Source: Plicaturopsis crispa FD-325 SS-3
Taxonomy: Eukaryota; Basidiomycota; Agaricomycetes; Amylocorticiales; Amylocorticiaceae
DNA length: 64,000 nt
Assembly (NCBI GenBank): GCA_000827205.1
Contig: KN832554.1
Span: 1,548,345-1,612,344 of the forward strand
Reading direction: 5' to 3'
Shown here: positions 27,180 through 38,851 of the stretch, one piece after another
Layout: the number at the start of each line of letters is the position of its first letter
Numbering within the stretch: position 1 is the first letter of the stretch
Position numbers and translations under genes: made by a program
The notes under the pieces: generated by a model
Database searches by the model: none
What the model saw: the letters and a program-made list of their open reading frames with translations, nothing else
Told to the model about the DNA's origin: nothing

Positions 27180-28213
27180 TCAATCGCTGTCCACCGACAG
27201 CAGTGCATCTTCGTCGTCGTGTATAGGGCTCGGCGCTGTATCCACAAGCATATGCCCCGACCCCGGCATCTGCTGTCGAGGCGGGGACGAAGGTGGCTCT
27301 GACGGCGCTTCTTGCGACGCTCGACGCGCTGCACGCGCCGCCCTTAGTTCCCGCTCTCTCCGGTCTTGCAGCTCCTTCGTCTTCCTGTCATCGAAGAACG
27401 CGAGCTTCACCTGCGTGTATGCATCGTCAGCGCGAGGTCACTATATGTCTACAGAAGGCAGATGTCCGAACATTTTGCGCGACGGCGGCTGCTGCTGCCT
27501 TCTCCTCCGCCTTGGCCCGTTTCTGCCGCTCCTCCTTCTCCCGTTCGGTAACCAGTGTTTCTTCAAGCATGGCGCTGCCTATACGCAGGTCCTCCATTTT
27601 CCGCGCGTTGAATACGTAGTACGGTTGGAAGTCTTTGACCTGCACCGCGGTTGATGAGCGCTTCGTTCCCTTCACACAACGAGCGATGCACGCACTTCTG
27701 GTCGGAATCCGAGCTGCATTGCAAGAGGGGGTCAGTCATTGTATCGAACGTATATATGTATGCAGAACGCCACATACAGCAATTGCATACTCCAAAGTCC
27801 CCTTGGGATCCATTAACGTGCGCTTGATCACACTATTCGTAGGCTTAAACTGCTGAAACTTCGGGTTCCCAGGTTCGCGCAGCAAGTTCTGCGAGATCGT
27901 CGACAACGTCTACACATACACTCCACCCGTCAACATCTCCTCTCCCCCATATAATAAACAAACCAGATCGTGATACACGTACGTTAAGAGCAGCCATAGC
28001 AACCTCCTTCGAATTCGGCCTTAGAATCCCAGGATCTATAAGGCGTCGAAAGGCCTGGCGTTTCTCGTGCTCGCGCATGCGCTGCGCTTCGGTCATGACG
28101 GGACTGTGCTGGCGGTTGCGGCGCTCGGCGGCGGCGGCGATCTCCTCTGGAGATATATTTCGGTCCTCTGGGGATATGTTACGGACAGGCGATGCTGTTG
28201 TAGAGGAAGACAT
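27180..28213 (-). CDS. PUB-domain protein
   Basis: PUB domains bind the C-terminal tail of the AAA ATPase p97/Cdc48, so a role as a Cdc48 cofactor is inferred. The ATG at 28213 starts MSSSTTASPVRNISPEDRN and a basic helix (QRMREHEKRQAFRRLIDPGI). The PUB domain follows at about residues 60-140: AALNTLSTISQNLLREPGNP, KFQQFKPTNSVIKRTLMDP and GTLEYAIALGFRPEVKDFQP, then YYVFNARKMEDLRIGSAML. It is spliced from four pieces with GT..AG introns. A charged Glu/Lys/Ala-rich coiled coil follows (REKEERQKRAKAEEKAAAAA), then a Pro/Ser tail ending DALLSVDSD. No UBX, UBA or transglutaminase domain is seen, so it is not a full peptide:N-glycanase. The protein is about 270 residues. Its promoter contains a perfect palindromic CACGTG site. 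Confidence 0.75.
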
Positions 28214-28717
28214 GGTTTTGGCGGGAGGGTTGAGGCAGGCGATGGGTGCAGGTAGGAGTCAGGAAGTTGAGGGTGCCGCGAGTCTTGTTCAGGGGCCTCA
28301 TTTATGGGCGGCACTGGCACGTGCCACCGCGTCGCGCGTCAATATATTATTATATTTCAATATTTTGTTCAATATTATCATCGGCATTCTCTATGTCTAC
28401 GGCGCACTTGTCCTCCTCCTGTAAGTAGATCCGGAAGCACGTACATACTCATGTACCGGATAGGTTCACTGTCGGGGTCCGCCTGCTTAGGCTGTGTTGT
28501 GGAGTGCATTGTGTAACTGAGAGGAGGTGCGCAGCACGTTCAGGGCCGCCGTACAGGGCATCGATGAACTCCAACGATGCTCAACCTCACATATCTCGAA
28601 CACAAGTGCCCCAAGCGCACATCTTATCCATCGGCACACAAGTAAGTTCATGATAGATTGTACAACTGTTGATTTTCTTCAATGTTACAAGTTCGGTTTC
28701 ATGAGTACACCGCACGC
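28214..28717. other. intergenic region PUB gene / CipC-like gene
   Basis: 504 bases holding the PUB gene's promoter and the CipC-like gene's 3' flank. An AT-rich patch with repeated AATATT words lies at 28340-28380. No coding signal was recognised. Confidence 0.5.
28316..28325. promoter_or_regulatory. palindromic E-box-type site GGCACGTGCC
   Basis: A 10-base perfect palindrome centred on CACGTG, about 100 bases upstream of the PUB-domain gene's ATG on the minus strand. CACGTG is the core bound by bHLH factors in fungi. A functional role is inference. Confidence 0.35.
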
Positions 28718-29269
28718 CTAATAGTCTCCCGAGTCGGCGAGAGCACTCTCATTCTGCTGCTTAGCATGGTGCTTAGCCTTCTCCTTGTCGAAGAAGTCAA
28801 GCTAAAGCCACAAACTGTGGTCAGCATAGTAAGAGCAGTGATTAGCGTGATGAAGCACTTACGCCCTTCGACTCGACCTCGCGGTCGATGAAGGCTCCGC
28901 TGAAGGCGGCACTGCAGGCATAATGATATATGAGCGTAAGTACGACGCAAGTGCAGGAGGAAAACGTACAGGAGCTCCTTGGCCTTCTCGTGGGACGCGG
29001 GCTTGCCGTTGGCCTCTACGTGCTTCTCGTACGCCTTGGCGGCCTACATCGGTGTTGGTCAGTCACTGCCCAGGATCAACGAGCAGACCCCGACTTACCT
29101 CGTACGAGGCGGCAGCAGCGATGAGCTCGTGAGACAGCTCCGCCTTGTGCGGGGCGTTGGTAACCTATAGCGACCACTCATAATCAGTACGTCGATTGAG
29201 CTGGAGATCGAACGTGCGCACCTGGTCGTAGGCCTGGGCCTGGTCAGAGTCGCTGTCGAACCATCCCAT
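28718..29269 (-). CDS. CipC-like small protein (DUF3759 family)
   Basis: Small fungal protein first named for induction by concanamycin in Aspergillus; its biochemical role is unknown, and members are often strongly stress- or growth-state-regulated. The ATG at 29269 gives MGWFDSDSDQAQAYDQ, the family's hallmark start. Spliced exons then read TNAPHKAELSHELIAAAASY, EAAKAYEKHVEANGKPASHE, KAKELLAAFSGAFIDREVES and KGLDFFDKEKAKHHAKQQNE, ending ALADSGDY. That is about 106 residues in four short exons, normal for the family. It is expected to be mostly helical and soluble, with no signal peptide. The 5' leader carries a CT-rich microsatellite and the promoter an Rlm1/MEF2-like site. Small size plus the match along the whole length make this call firm. 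Confidence 0.92.
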
Positions 29270-29279
29270 GTTGAATAAT

Positions 29280-29339
29280 ATGTATGTATGTGTGTATGTG
29301 TGTGGTAGTTGGGAGAGAGAGAGAGAGAGAGAGAGAGAG
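29280..29339. repeat. simple-sequence repeats in the CipC-like 5' leader
   Basis: A TATG/TG-rich stretch (about 29280-29306) is followed by an uninterrupted GA dinucleotide run of about 13 units (29313-29339). On the coding strand these read as CT and CA runs a few tens of bases before the ATG. Pyrimidine-rich leaders are common in highly expressed fungal genes. Confidence 0.9.
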
Positions 29340-29391
29340 CTGCTGCGATCGGGTCGATAACAGGCAGGCTTAAATACCTTTCGAGCCCCGT

Positions 29392-29401
29392 CTAAAAATA
29401 G
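29392..29401. promoter_or_regulatory. Rlm1/MEF2-like site CTAAAAATAG
   Basis: An exact fit to CTA(A/T)4TAG, the core recognised by MEF2-type MADS proteins including the fungal cell-wall-integrity factor Rlm1. It lies about 125 bases upstream of the CipC-like ATG, near a TATA-like TTAAATAC. Function is inferred. Confidence 0.4.
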
Positions 29402-30628
29402 AGGGCTGTACAGTGAGTGCCCTGAATCACGGGAAGGCCCCCCGTTGCACAATGCGCACCAGAGATTGGAGACGCGATTATCGCGACGCGAACGTTCCAC
29501 CAGCATGGGCCGTGATTCTACAGACTGCGCCATTGTGGTCTGCTATAGGCTATCGAGCACGCATTCCGTCATCCGGTCCTGCGTTACCAGAAGCCACCCG
29601 CACCCCGGAGGCGCAAAAACGCCTTGGAGCTGTGCTTGCTGCGGCTGATCGCGAATCGCGAATTGTTGGGAGAAGGGTTGTTTGGAACCATGCAGACATC
29701 TCTCGAGACCAATTGGCCCCAAAATAACAACAACGGATTGATCGAAAGGGGGTCCCCTGGTGGCGCAGTGGCTCGAGAGTGTCGATGTCGCCCTTGAGAC
29801 CGGATAGCGTATCCGGGAACGTGTGGCGAAACCCCGCCAACGGCATGTGTAGTGGTTGTCACTTGCTGAAGCTTGAAGGAAGCTTTGGAGTATACGAGAT
29901 AGGTGGAGATGATCATGCGCGCCGACGGATGCAGGCTATACAGACCGACACACATGCCAGGGAGGGCAGCAATGGAAGCCTATGACGTCGTCGAGAAAAA
30001 ATTCCAGGAGGTTGGTTTGAAAAGTCGATGTACTACACACATAGCGTGTAGTTTTGCCTAGATGTGATGAAGGAGGTCGACGCCGTACGGTACACACACC
30101 GGATTCAACCCCAAGGATTCAGCTCGGATAGTGTCTCGCCCGTGCTCCTTGGGGCTGTCAGAGAACATATCTCCTAGCCCCAGGGATGTCGGCCAACCGC
30201 TGAAGGCCGATGCGAAGAGTCTATGGGCCAGCATCGAGGTAGTGCGGTAACTCCAGTTTACGGCCATCCGAACATGTCTTCAGGTTACATAGAGTGTCAA
30301 GAGCATAAACGGGAAAGCAAGACAAGACGACGAGAGCAAAAAGTGCTGAGAAGGAAGAGCGCAAGAGAAAAACGACTTCAACTTTTTCTTGGGCTTTGGA
30401 CAGACGCGCAATGTCCCGTGACCAGCATTTACCCCACTGCGCTGGACTCTGCAGTCACAAACTTATCGACAACGCTCTACACAATTGCAACAACTTTCCT
30501 TTCATTCTCATCGTTCTGGGCGACTTTCATTACGACAACGCTCTAATAGCTTCATTATCTGCTATCTGCTGCACTGGATACCAACAAAGCGCCTTGCTGG
30601 GTCGACTGCGACCTTTGGATAAACCGGC

Positions 30629-33600
30629 ATGCCCCATGGTGAATCAAGCAGGGACCGCTCACGCCCTCGGCAGCGTGAATTCGAGGATTTCAATACAGAC
30701 TACGTCGATGAAGCGTGCGTTCCATTACCCGTATCTCGTACTACTGCTTCGTCTCATAAATACTTATTTAGGCACATCCGCGCATTCGAGGACGCCCTCC
30801 GCGCAGACGAGCTCGCATTCGACCACGATCCCGCACTCTCTCCCACCGGGAGCGTCTCCAATTTCGGCGGTGGATCCGGCCACCAGACCCCGCGCATACG
30901 CAAAGTATCCGCGCTGTCCGACTTTGCGCCCATTAACTTGAAAGTAAAGAGGTCCGTCCGGCGCCCCACCCCCGATACAGCACACAGCACCCTGGGCGCT
31001 AAGAGTAAGTAATCCAGGAGGCGGAAACGCGACAAGCACTTGCACGCCAAGAGGCGGGATTGGCTGTTTCTGTTGCTGCGATGGCCGCTGCTCGTACGTG
31101 ATTCAGGCCTCAGAGTCATTAGTCGACGGCCGTTGATTTTCTGTGTGGTTGTACAGTTCTTCATCTTCGTGTTCATAATGGCAGAGTTTGGGCTCTACGT
31201 CTTGATCCGACAACTCGTGAACACGAAGGAATGGCTCTATGCATGTACGCGGAACAACGTATGTAGAAACACGCGTTATCCTGGCTGAACACGACTTGCA
31301 GGGCGTGGTCAGAAAGGCGTCCTTCGCAAGAAACTGCGCGCTGCGCGGACTTACGAGGTGCACAACGCTCATCCCTAGCCAGTCGCTTAACTAATAAAAC
31401 CGGTATGTAGGAGTGGAAAGAGGCGGCGGCGACCCTCGATGAGTATCTCCATTTTGGCGAATGGAAGAAGGTGGACGAGGACCCGTATTATGACTGGAAA
31501 CTGGTCAGAAAGGTGCGCTGATCTGGTGGTTGTAACCAACATCCGCATATTTCCTGACGGTATCGAAGGTTCGGCGGTCACTTAAGGCGTTGCGAGAGAA
31601 AGGGGATGTCAGAGGCGTACTCGGCGTACTTGAAACATGTATACGCACTAATTTTGCTGGAGTAGAATCCGCGAGGTATGAAGCATTGTGATCTCTGATC
31701 TTATATGCTCGCCGATGCTGACATCCTCCCAGGCTTTACAGCGAAGTATGTTGCTTTTCTCAATGAATCGCCACCTTTCTGACGCCTAGATACATTGATC
31801 AGACGTTCCTTGGAACTAAGGACCTTATTGAATGTGCGTTTTCTTGATACTTTCACGCGACTTTCATGAGTTACTAAATATCCCTCTGATCTTAGCATAT
31901 TATGACGAGCAAGTCAAGGCCTTGGAATTCGTGCGTGAATCGTCGGAGCTATCCAACGACGAGAAGAAACGGTATAGTTACAATCCTCTTCTCCTTATCG
32001 CGCGTCGAACTTACAATCGTCGTGAGGTTCTTCAAATCCGCGAACACAAACTTGGGCACCTCTGCTCTCTGCCTCTCTGGCGGCGCAAGCTTCGGGTACT
32101 GTAAGCCACCCCGTCCCCACTTGCAACGTTCCCCGCCTTCATAGTTCCCTCCCCCCAGATCATTTCGGCGTAGTCAAAGCCTTCCTCGACGCCGGCCTCC
32201 TCCCGCGGGTAATCACAGGAACCTCCGCAGGCGGGCTCATCGCCGCCCTAGTCTGCACGCGCACGGACGCGGAATTAAGGCATCTGCTGGTCCCGGAATT
32301 AGCGAACAAGATCTCTGCGTGCGAGGAACCTTTTAGCGTGTGGTTCAAGCGCTTTTGGAGGACTGGCGCAAGGTTCGATAGTATTTTGTGGGCTAGGAAG
32401 GTGTGTACAATTCGCCCTCATTCACTCTTCACGGCCTCGATTTTATCGTTAATGCACGTCTTGTCTGTGCGATAGTCGTCTTTCTTCACGCGAGGCTCGA
32501 TGACATTCAAAGAAGCGTATCTAAGGACTGGGCGTATCCTAAATGTCTCCGTCATCCCCGCCGACCGCCACTCGTCAGTATCTCCCTATATCTCCGTTCC
32601 ATCCACCTGTTTTTGTATGATGATTGACGGGATTGGCAGACCCACTAAGCTGCTGAACTACATGACAGCGCCGGACACAATCATCTGGACCGCACTGCTC
32701 GCGTCGGCGGCTGTACCGGGTATCCTGAACCCTGTCGTCCTCATGCAGAAGCTCAAGGACGGGCGTATCATCCCGTGGAACTGGGGTAGTCGGTTTAAGG
32801 ATGGGTCTCTAAGGTGTGCATTACGCGTTGGGAACTGGCTGCGTACGTTGGTGTTGATGGTGTTTGCAGGGTGGACATCCCTGTACAGGCGCTTAACCTT
32901 TACTTCAATGGTATGGGAGTGGATTTTTTATCATTGTACCGATTGTAGCTTACACGCTTCGAACAGTAACACATCCTGTCGTCTCCCAGGTAATTGTCAT
33001 AATATAATTACTCGAGCACTACGGGACTCATAATATTACAGGTCAATCCGCATGTCCACCTTTTCTTCTTCGCCCCTCGTGGATCGGCTGGTAAGCCCGT
33101 GGCATCGAGGAAGGGTAAAGGTAAGCAGGGTCTCGCCAGCTAGTGCGTGTGTACACACACTGACGAGCTAACACAAAGGGTGGAGGGGCAACTTCCTGTT
33201 GTCCGCTGCTGAGCAATGGCTGAAGCTTGAGCTCACGAAGAACTTTAAGGTCCGTCGAGTGAATTTTGTATTCGCTTGAAGGGCTCGCCGACGAATGCGA
33301 CACTGTGCAGGTTATTCGTGATCTCGAATTATTGCCACAGCTGCTCGGTCAAGACTGGTCTAGCGTTTTCCTGCAGCGTTTCGACGGTGCTGTCACGTAA
33401 GACCTGATATTTCTTTGAAGGGTTCAAAAAACTGAGATGCAATCCAGAATATGGCCGAGGACGCGTCTGCAAGACTGGCTGCACATTTTGAGCGACCCCG
33501 ACCCACCGGAACTCGAAAGGATGATGCGTGTGGGACAAATCGTTACATGGCCCAAGGTAAGAAACAACAAGCGCCTTTCTTCGATACACAGCGTTGAACA

Positions 33601-34366
33601 TGGCTGCAAACAGCTTCACATGATCGAGAATCGTCACAAACTGGAGCAACAAATATTCATCGGTAGGCAGACCGTCCGGAAAATGCAGCAGCAACGCGGA
33701 AGGGCCCAGGCCAACGCGCCCCTCGACGTCGCACCCGCATCAACGGAACCTGCAGACGAGCAAGCCGTGCCCAGTACATCTCGCACGCCTCCCCGCAACG
33801 AAATTCCGTTATCTGTAGACACCGATGCGGAGGATGCATTCGCGAACGGTTCGGCGTGGTTCTTCAAGCGCGGACACTCTCCTGAGACGTGGTCGGCTGG
33901 CCATAAGCATCGCGGGCCCGATCTTCTTCGTGCGCCGATCATCCGGCGTAAATGGGCAGCGGATATGCTGGAATCGCGGACGCCTAGCGGGGAGGGCTCG
34001 ACGAACACGGGAGCAGCGACCCCAGAGTCTCCACCCCTCGTCGCATCACCCGAGCCTCTACCAAAATCCGCCCTGCACTCTCCTCGAGCAAACAGCGGAT
34101 TCTTCACGCGGCTGCGCACCCAGTCCTTCCCTACCCTCGCGTCGCCGTTCTCGTCTGGCCTGAAGGAGACGGCGGGCAAGGGGAAGGAGGTGAGCAGGGA
34201 GCAGACGGCGGCGGGCGCGGGCGGGGAGACGTGGAGCAGCGACAGCTCGTCGGACGAGGATCTTTCGGTGGACAGTCGCAGGCAATTACACCATCCTTCG
34301 GTTCTGAATTTCTCCGGAGGCTGGGATCCTGCGCGGGGCGGCGAAGACGATGAAGACGACTATTGA
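30629..34366 (+). CDS. patatin-type triacylglycerol lipase (Tgl3/4/5, SDP1-like)
   Basis: Lipid-droplet triacylglycerol hydrolase/lysophospholipid acyltransferase family. The start is the ATG at 30629 (MPHGESSRDRSR). After a disordered N-terminus comes the DUF3336 region: RDWLFLLLRWPLL, a hydrophobic segment (FFIFVFIMAEFGLYVLI), EEWKEAAATLDEYLHFGEWK, YDWKLVRKVRRSLKALREKG and LYSETFLGTKDLIESYYDEQ. The patatin domain shows the oxyanion block LCLSGGASFGYYHFGVVKAF, the nucleophile elbow GTSAGG, and the catalytic Asp in FKDGSLR. Further conserved pieces are SVIPADRHSPTKLLNYMTAP, HLFFFAPRG and LQDWLHILSDPDPPEL. The C-terminal third is Ser/Pro/Glu-rich and ends in an acidic tail. There are many introns; the protein is about 950-1,000 residues. 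The gene is divergent from the CipC-like gene and convergent with the PPxY gene. Tgl3, Tgl4 and Tgl5 orthology is not resolved. Confidence 0.92.
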
Positions 34367-34787
34367 ATGTCGTCTGGAGACCAGCGCTCGCTCGCTACTA
34401 TTACAGCCTACTACCTACATACCTTACACGTACTATACTTACTTGCACTGACTTTGACCGTGCTGTACACTTATATCAATTTTTTGGAAATCGAGGTCTT
34501 GTGAATTGACGAATCTTCGAATGACTCCCGCCGTTGTGCGTGGCTAACGTTATCCACGTTGAAACGCTAGATGTTGGATACATGATCGTTGTAAGTGTCG
34601 ATAGAGAAAGCTTACAGTGGCAAGGAGGGGTAACGTATGTAGATACTAGATAGATGAGCAGGAAAATCGATGTTGTACATGGCTTCCACCGATGAGGCTA
34701 TGGACAAAAAACAGTGCAAAGTAATGCGAGAGCGTTGTGCGTAGTCCATGCATAGGAACATACGCAGAGAGCAGCCGAAATGCCCGA
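34367..34787. other. convergent 3' region lipase / PPxY gene
   Basis: 421 bases of 3' flanks of two converging genes. No gene, repeat or structured element recognised. Confidence 0.5.
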
Positions 34788-36127
34788 TCACTGATACAAG
34801 TTTTGATTGAGCTCGTGCTCAGACACCGCCCATCGATTCTGGCGGCCGGGGGTCACTGGCTGAGGCGAATACGGCTGCTGTTGGGGGTAACGTTGCGCAG
34901 GCGATAGAGAGCGTGGCGGGGGAAGAGCTCGTGGGGACAAATGCTGCACCTGGAACGAGTGTGCACGCATTTGGGGAGGAGCGGAATGGAAACTCTCTTG
35001 GGAAGCACTATAGCTATGCGATTGATATCGCGGCCGGATATTGGAAGCGCTTTGAGCGTGTTTTACAGGCTGCGCGCTGCATGGGAGGAAGACGACGCGT
35101 GAACGATGGAAGGGATGTCATTGAATGGTCAACAGCTTACGAGGGTGAGTGGTGAATTTGCCTAGCAGGCGATGGCATAGGCTCAGAGGAGAGATGTGCA
35201 GAAACAGCAGAACTAGACGAAAACAGTTGTCAGTAAGATATCGTCGATTACGAGTAACTCTACGCACTTGTAGAACGCCGATGCATTATATATTATCGGC
35301 TCATCCGCGTCGGGTTGACCGCGGTCATACGCATTCCGGGAGTATGCCTGGAGAGGATTGAATCCAATCCGCCCGGCCACCGAGTTGCGAGCATATTTCG
35401 ACGATGCAGACGCCCGCGGGCCTATGCGACGCTGCACAGGGTGCTCCACGGAAAGAACTGGTTGCTGTGGCGCAGGTGATGCGCGCCTGGAAATAGGAAG
35501 TGGGGTATTGCGCTGCTGGGGGGAAGAGAGTGGGGAAGGCGGCATTGATGTCGATCCATTGTAAGCCAGGACGACCTGCTCAAATGGCGGGCCGTCGAGG
35601 TTGGGGCCTTGCTCTGTGAAGGGGGGAGGGGGAAGTGACCGGTCTTCGTCTTCGTCGTCAGGGTCTGGTATGTTGTTTTGAACAAGATAAACAGGACCAC
35701 TGCTGCTGGACTGGCCGTGCTGGCGTGGCGACAGACCAGGCGCCTGCGACCCCGATGCTGTCGGGGAGGAGGAGGACGAGTGGTCTAAATGCGCCTCAGC
35801 TAGCCAACTGGGCCTCTCCTTCTGCGGTGCGCGCCTTCGGGCCTGTTTCTTCACAACTCGCAAGGGCGCTACCTCCCGACTCTGACTCGGTTGGGCCGGC
35901 GCTGGGCTACGCGCTCGATTCGGGCCACTAGACGCTGCAGCTGCAGCTGCTTCGAATGCAGCCTCGTCCCATGTCTCCCACTCGTCTTGATCATCGCGAT
36001 GGCGGTCGGTGCTCGACTGTGATTGCGACAACTGCACTGCCTGTGTAGTTTTCTGCTCGAATTCTATCTGGGCCGCCTCGTACGGCGGGGGTGGCGCGTC
36101 CATGAAGTCGGTCTCGGTCGCGGCCAT
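34788..36127 (-). CDS. disordered PPxY-motif protein of unknown function
   Basis: Not recognised as a named family. The ATG at 36127 begins MAATETDFMDAPPPPYEAAQ, which carries a PPxY motif, the usual docking site for WW domains of Rsp5/NEDD4 ligases. The sequence continues DDQDEWETWDEAAFEAAAAA, a basic patch (RVVKKQARRRAPQKERPSW) and long Ser/Pro/Gln-rich stretches. The segment SASSKYARNSVAGRIGFNPL with QAYSRNAYDRGQPDADEPII is the most ordered-looking. Two introns are needed: one after NASAFY (GTGCGT..TCTAG near 35214-35268), and one with donor GTAAGC near 35130 and acceptor CATGCAG near 35080. The last exon is Tyr/Gln/Ser/Pro-rich and ends SEHELNQNLYQ. The protein is about 390 residues. A role as a membrane-trafficking or ubiquitin-ligase adaptor is speculation from the PPxY motif alone. 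Confidence 0.7.
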
Positions 36128-36890
36128 CGTCGTGAAGCGTTCTCGAGCTCAAAGGGATCGCAAAAGTCTGGCGATGCTCACGATGGCGGACAAGAGATGG
36201 TAGACGAAAATGGGGTATGTTATGTGCTGGGCATTTATTTAGCGCCGGCGTTTCGACTTTCGAGACACAGGATTCACGGAAACGAGTTCCATCATGGCCG
36301 TGGTTTGCACAGCACCGGCCTGCCACGCCAGGAACGCTGTGATTGGTGAATCTGATCTCGGGCGTTCACCTGTCGGCCTAGTTGAACCAGCTGCTCTTCC
36401 CCGCAAAGGGAGGGGCGGCCTTTGAGCGGAACGCTGGTAGCATATGGTAGGTGGTTGCATGATAGGCTGAGGGTGTCCTGAATATCTAACCTGCTCAAGT
36501 TCTTTGCTTGACCAGGTATTCCTCGCTTGGTCGTCCTACGTTTACATATGAGACACTTGCCAAACACGGGCTTAAGCAAATAGGATAGGGAATGAATCGG
36601 GTGTGTTCGTCTTGTATTGCTACACAAGGAACGACAGGCACCTGCAGGCTGAAGACCGACTCGTTACAAGTTCGTCGTTTGTCGCCGGCGGCCAGTCACG
36701 GCCCGCGACACCGTCCCTCCGAACCGCACATAACCCGAGCACCCTCGCCGCTCGCGTGTCGTGAAGTGAACGCATTCCTGCGAGAAGAGGGCCCCGAGCC
36801 CTCCGGATGGCGTATTTTGGTACGCCCCCCTTGACGTGAGAGGGGGCGTGTAGTCTGTAGTCCCAACCCGCATAGGTAGGAGCGCACTAC
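36128..36890. other. 763-base intergenic region upstream of the PPxY gene
   Basis: Lies between two minus-strand genes. It should contain the PPxY promoter and the 3' flank of the dehydrogenase kinase. Only short frames without family features were seen. Confidence 0.5.
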
Positions 36891-38851
36891 TCAGACTTCT
36901 ATGCCCTCTAAATTTGTGCCCTGTGAATGCCAGCGTTTAGTGCCAGAGCATCGAATACCAGAAGCATATGCATGCATAAAGGAACTGACCAGTTTCGGCA
37001 GTCGCAGATATACGTCTGTGCCTATGAGTAAGGCGTGTCAGGCATGTTCCGGGGAGGAAGTAGAAAAGCCGCACCCCATCCATCTAGTGAAACCAGCTCC
37101 AACGAACCACCAAAATACCTGGAGCAAAGGGTACGCTCAGGCGACGTCTACGAAGGTACGGAGAGGGCGGACGTACGTCGCGAAGATATTACTCATCGAA
37201 AGGCCGATGCCTATCCGCGGATGTGGACCGACACCAGCCTCCTGCTCCGGGTCGTTTTCCGCTTCCCGCGGGTGCTGCCACCGACCCACCTGCTCATCCA
37301 CCGTAGCCCTCACACCATATGGGCTCGAGACAACCGTCCGTAAAGCGCCCAGCCGCGAGTTCTCTAGCCGAGTTGCGTTCCGGACGTGGGAGAAGGAGAA
37401 GAGGTCGGATGGAGATTTTATTTGAGGTGCCATAAGGCCTCCCCCTGGACCGGCGTCAGCTTTGGAGCAGAGGTGATGCAGCAGATATAGCATAGGTGCA
37501 TACCTTGGTCGGATATCCGGATGCTGATGTCGTTCGCCCCCGCCACGATAGTGACTCTTATGGAGGGGGGCACAGGTGCGTTTGGGTGCTTCAAAGCAGT
37601 GGCCCGCATCGACTGTACACAGATAAATATCACAACATCCGTGCCACCCGGCCGAAAACAACGCTCACATTTTTCAAGAGCTCAAACACAACATATCTGC
37701 CGGACAGAGCGAACGGGAACGATCAGGAGGACGAGACGCAGAGTCCGGCACGGAAACGCACTCGAGGTGTTCGCGGATGTACGAGAACGTCGTGTCGACA
37801 TGGCCATCAATCGTGACCTCCGGCCAGCTCGTGCTGCGCGCATGCTCGTCGACGCCGTCTTCGATGTCGCGCGGCCGCTCCCGCAGTAGTTGCGCGCACT
37901 TTTCGATGCTCCTACGGACGGTCAGCGCGGTGAAGATGATCCCAACGTGCTGATCCGCCGACGTGTCGCGCTCCCGCCCTTGTCCGCGCTTACGCTCGTT
38001 GAAGGACTTCGAAAGGGCCAGGTGATGCTCAGCGAGCACGCGCCGCGAGATGCGGGAGACAAGCATGCGGCGCATAAATGCGTCAAGCTGCTCTGGAGGT
38101 AGATACGGCGATGAGAGGGATAGACCTAGTGACAGATTGGGAATAACGGTGCCACTACCTAGACATTGGTATCAGTGTAATTGAAGGCTGGCTTAGAACA
38201 TACTGTTCGTCCAAGATATTTGCGAGAAACGTGCAAAAGGCGTCGTTGTCGGCTAAGTTATTAATTGGGGGAAACCGGCGGAATCTAACCCTGCGTGTCA
38301 GTGCCGAGTACTTCCCAGTTTCTTGCGGGGAAGACCCACTTCTCGAAAGCAGCCCAATAGAGCTGAAAAAATGACTGTTCAAGCATTCGCCAACATCGCG
38401 CCCATACGGACGCACCTCATACACGCGTGCAACAAATTCTTGTGTCACTACAACATACGGAAGCGCCTGCAAATCCCGCAAACGGTGGGCGATGCGCACA
38501 GGCAGTTCCGTGCGGACGTAGTTTGCGCTCTACCGACCAATCAGTCGACCATCGAGCGCACATGCAAGGCCATGACAGACCTTCATAAGCCGGTCCTCGT
38601 CCATCGAGCGACCGAAGAACACCTGGTAGGCCAGAAGGAAGTAGTACTGTGAGGATACTCAACGGACCCGGAAGCATAACAGTACGCACAAGCTGCCGCA
38701 ACGTCAGTCTATGGGCCTCTTTGGATGCATAGAGCTCCAGCTGCTTGTTTTGATAGAAATGCAGCGCGGTAGATTCATGGCGTGCGTGCGGCGGCGGAAT
38801 GGCTCGGCGGGCGTGGATGCGGACTTGGCCTCCCAGTCGGCTGAGCGACAT
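36891..38851 (-). CDS. mitochondrial pyruvate/branched-chain dehydrogenase kinase
   Basis: Histidine-kinase-like Ser kinase that inactivates mitochondrial pyruvate (or branched-chain 2-oxoacid) dehydrogenase. The ATG at 38851 gives an Arg-rich, acid-poor start (MSLSRLGGQVRIHARRAIPP) suited to mitochondrial import. Next come LHFYQNKQLELYASKEAHRL and TLRQL, typical of the family's first helix, then VRIAHRLRDLQALPYVVVTQ. The four-helix domain reads NLADNDAFCTFLANILDEH and FMRRMLVSRISRRVLAEHHL with the conserved RRVLAEHHL. The ATP site has the N box (EYVVFELLKNSMRATALKHP), G1 (ISIRISDQGGGL) and G2 (PRIGIGLSMSNIFATYFGG), followed by SLELVSLDGWGTDVYLRLPK. The last small exons are joined by GT..AG introns at about 37110-37160, 37035-37070 and 36910-36985, ending GTNLEGIEV. 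The protein is about 450-480 residues. Whether it serves PDH or BCKDH cannot be told from sequence. Confidence 0.9.

Larger units (their letters stand above)
29270..30628. other. 1.36 kb divergent intergenic region CipC-like / lipase
   Basis: The largest ordinary gap between divergent genes here. It contains the leader and promoter of the CipC-like gene, then about 1 kb without a recognisable gene. The longest frames (for example 29413-29727) show no family features or splice-consistent extension. Confidence 0.5.

Noticed and set aside
29413-29727. 104-codon frame in the CipC/lipase intergenic region
   Set aside because: No family features, no splice-consistent extension and an uneven composition.
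29750-29840. tRNA-like opening (GGTCCCCTGGTGGCGCAGTGG)
   Set aside because: No B box (GGTTCGANTCC-type) at the right distance and no foldable cloverleaf by eye.
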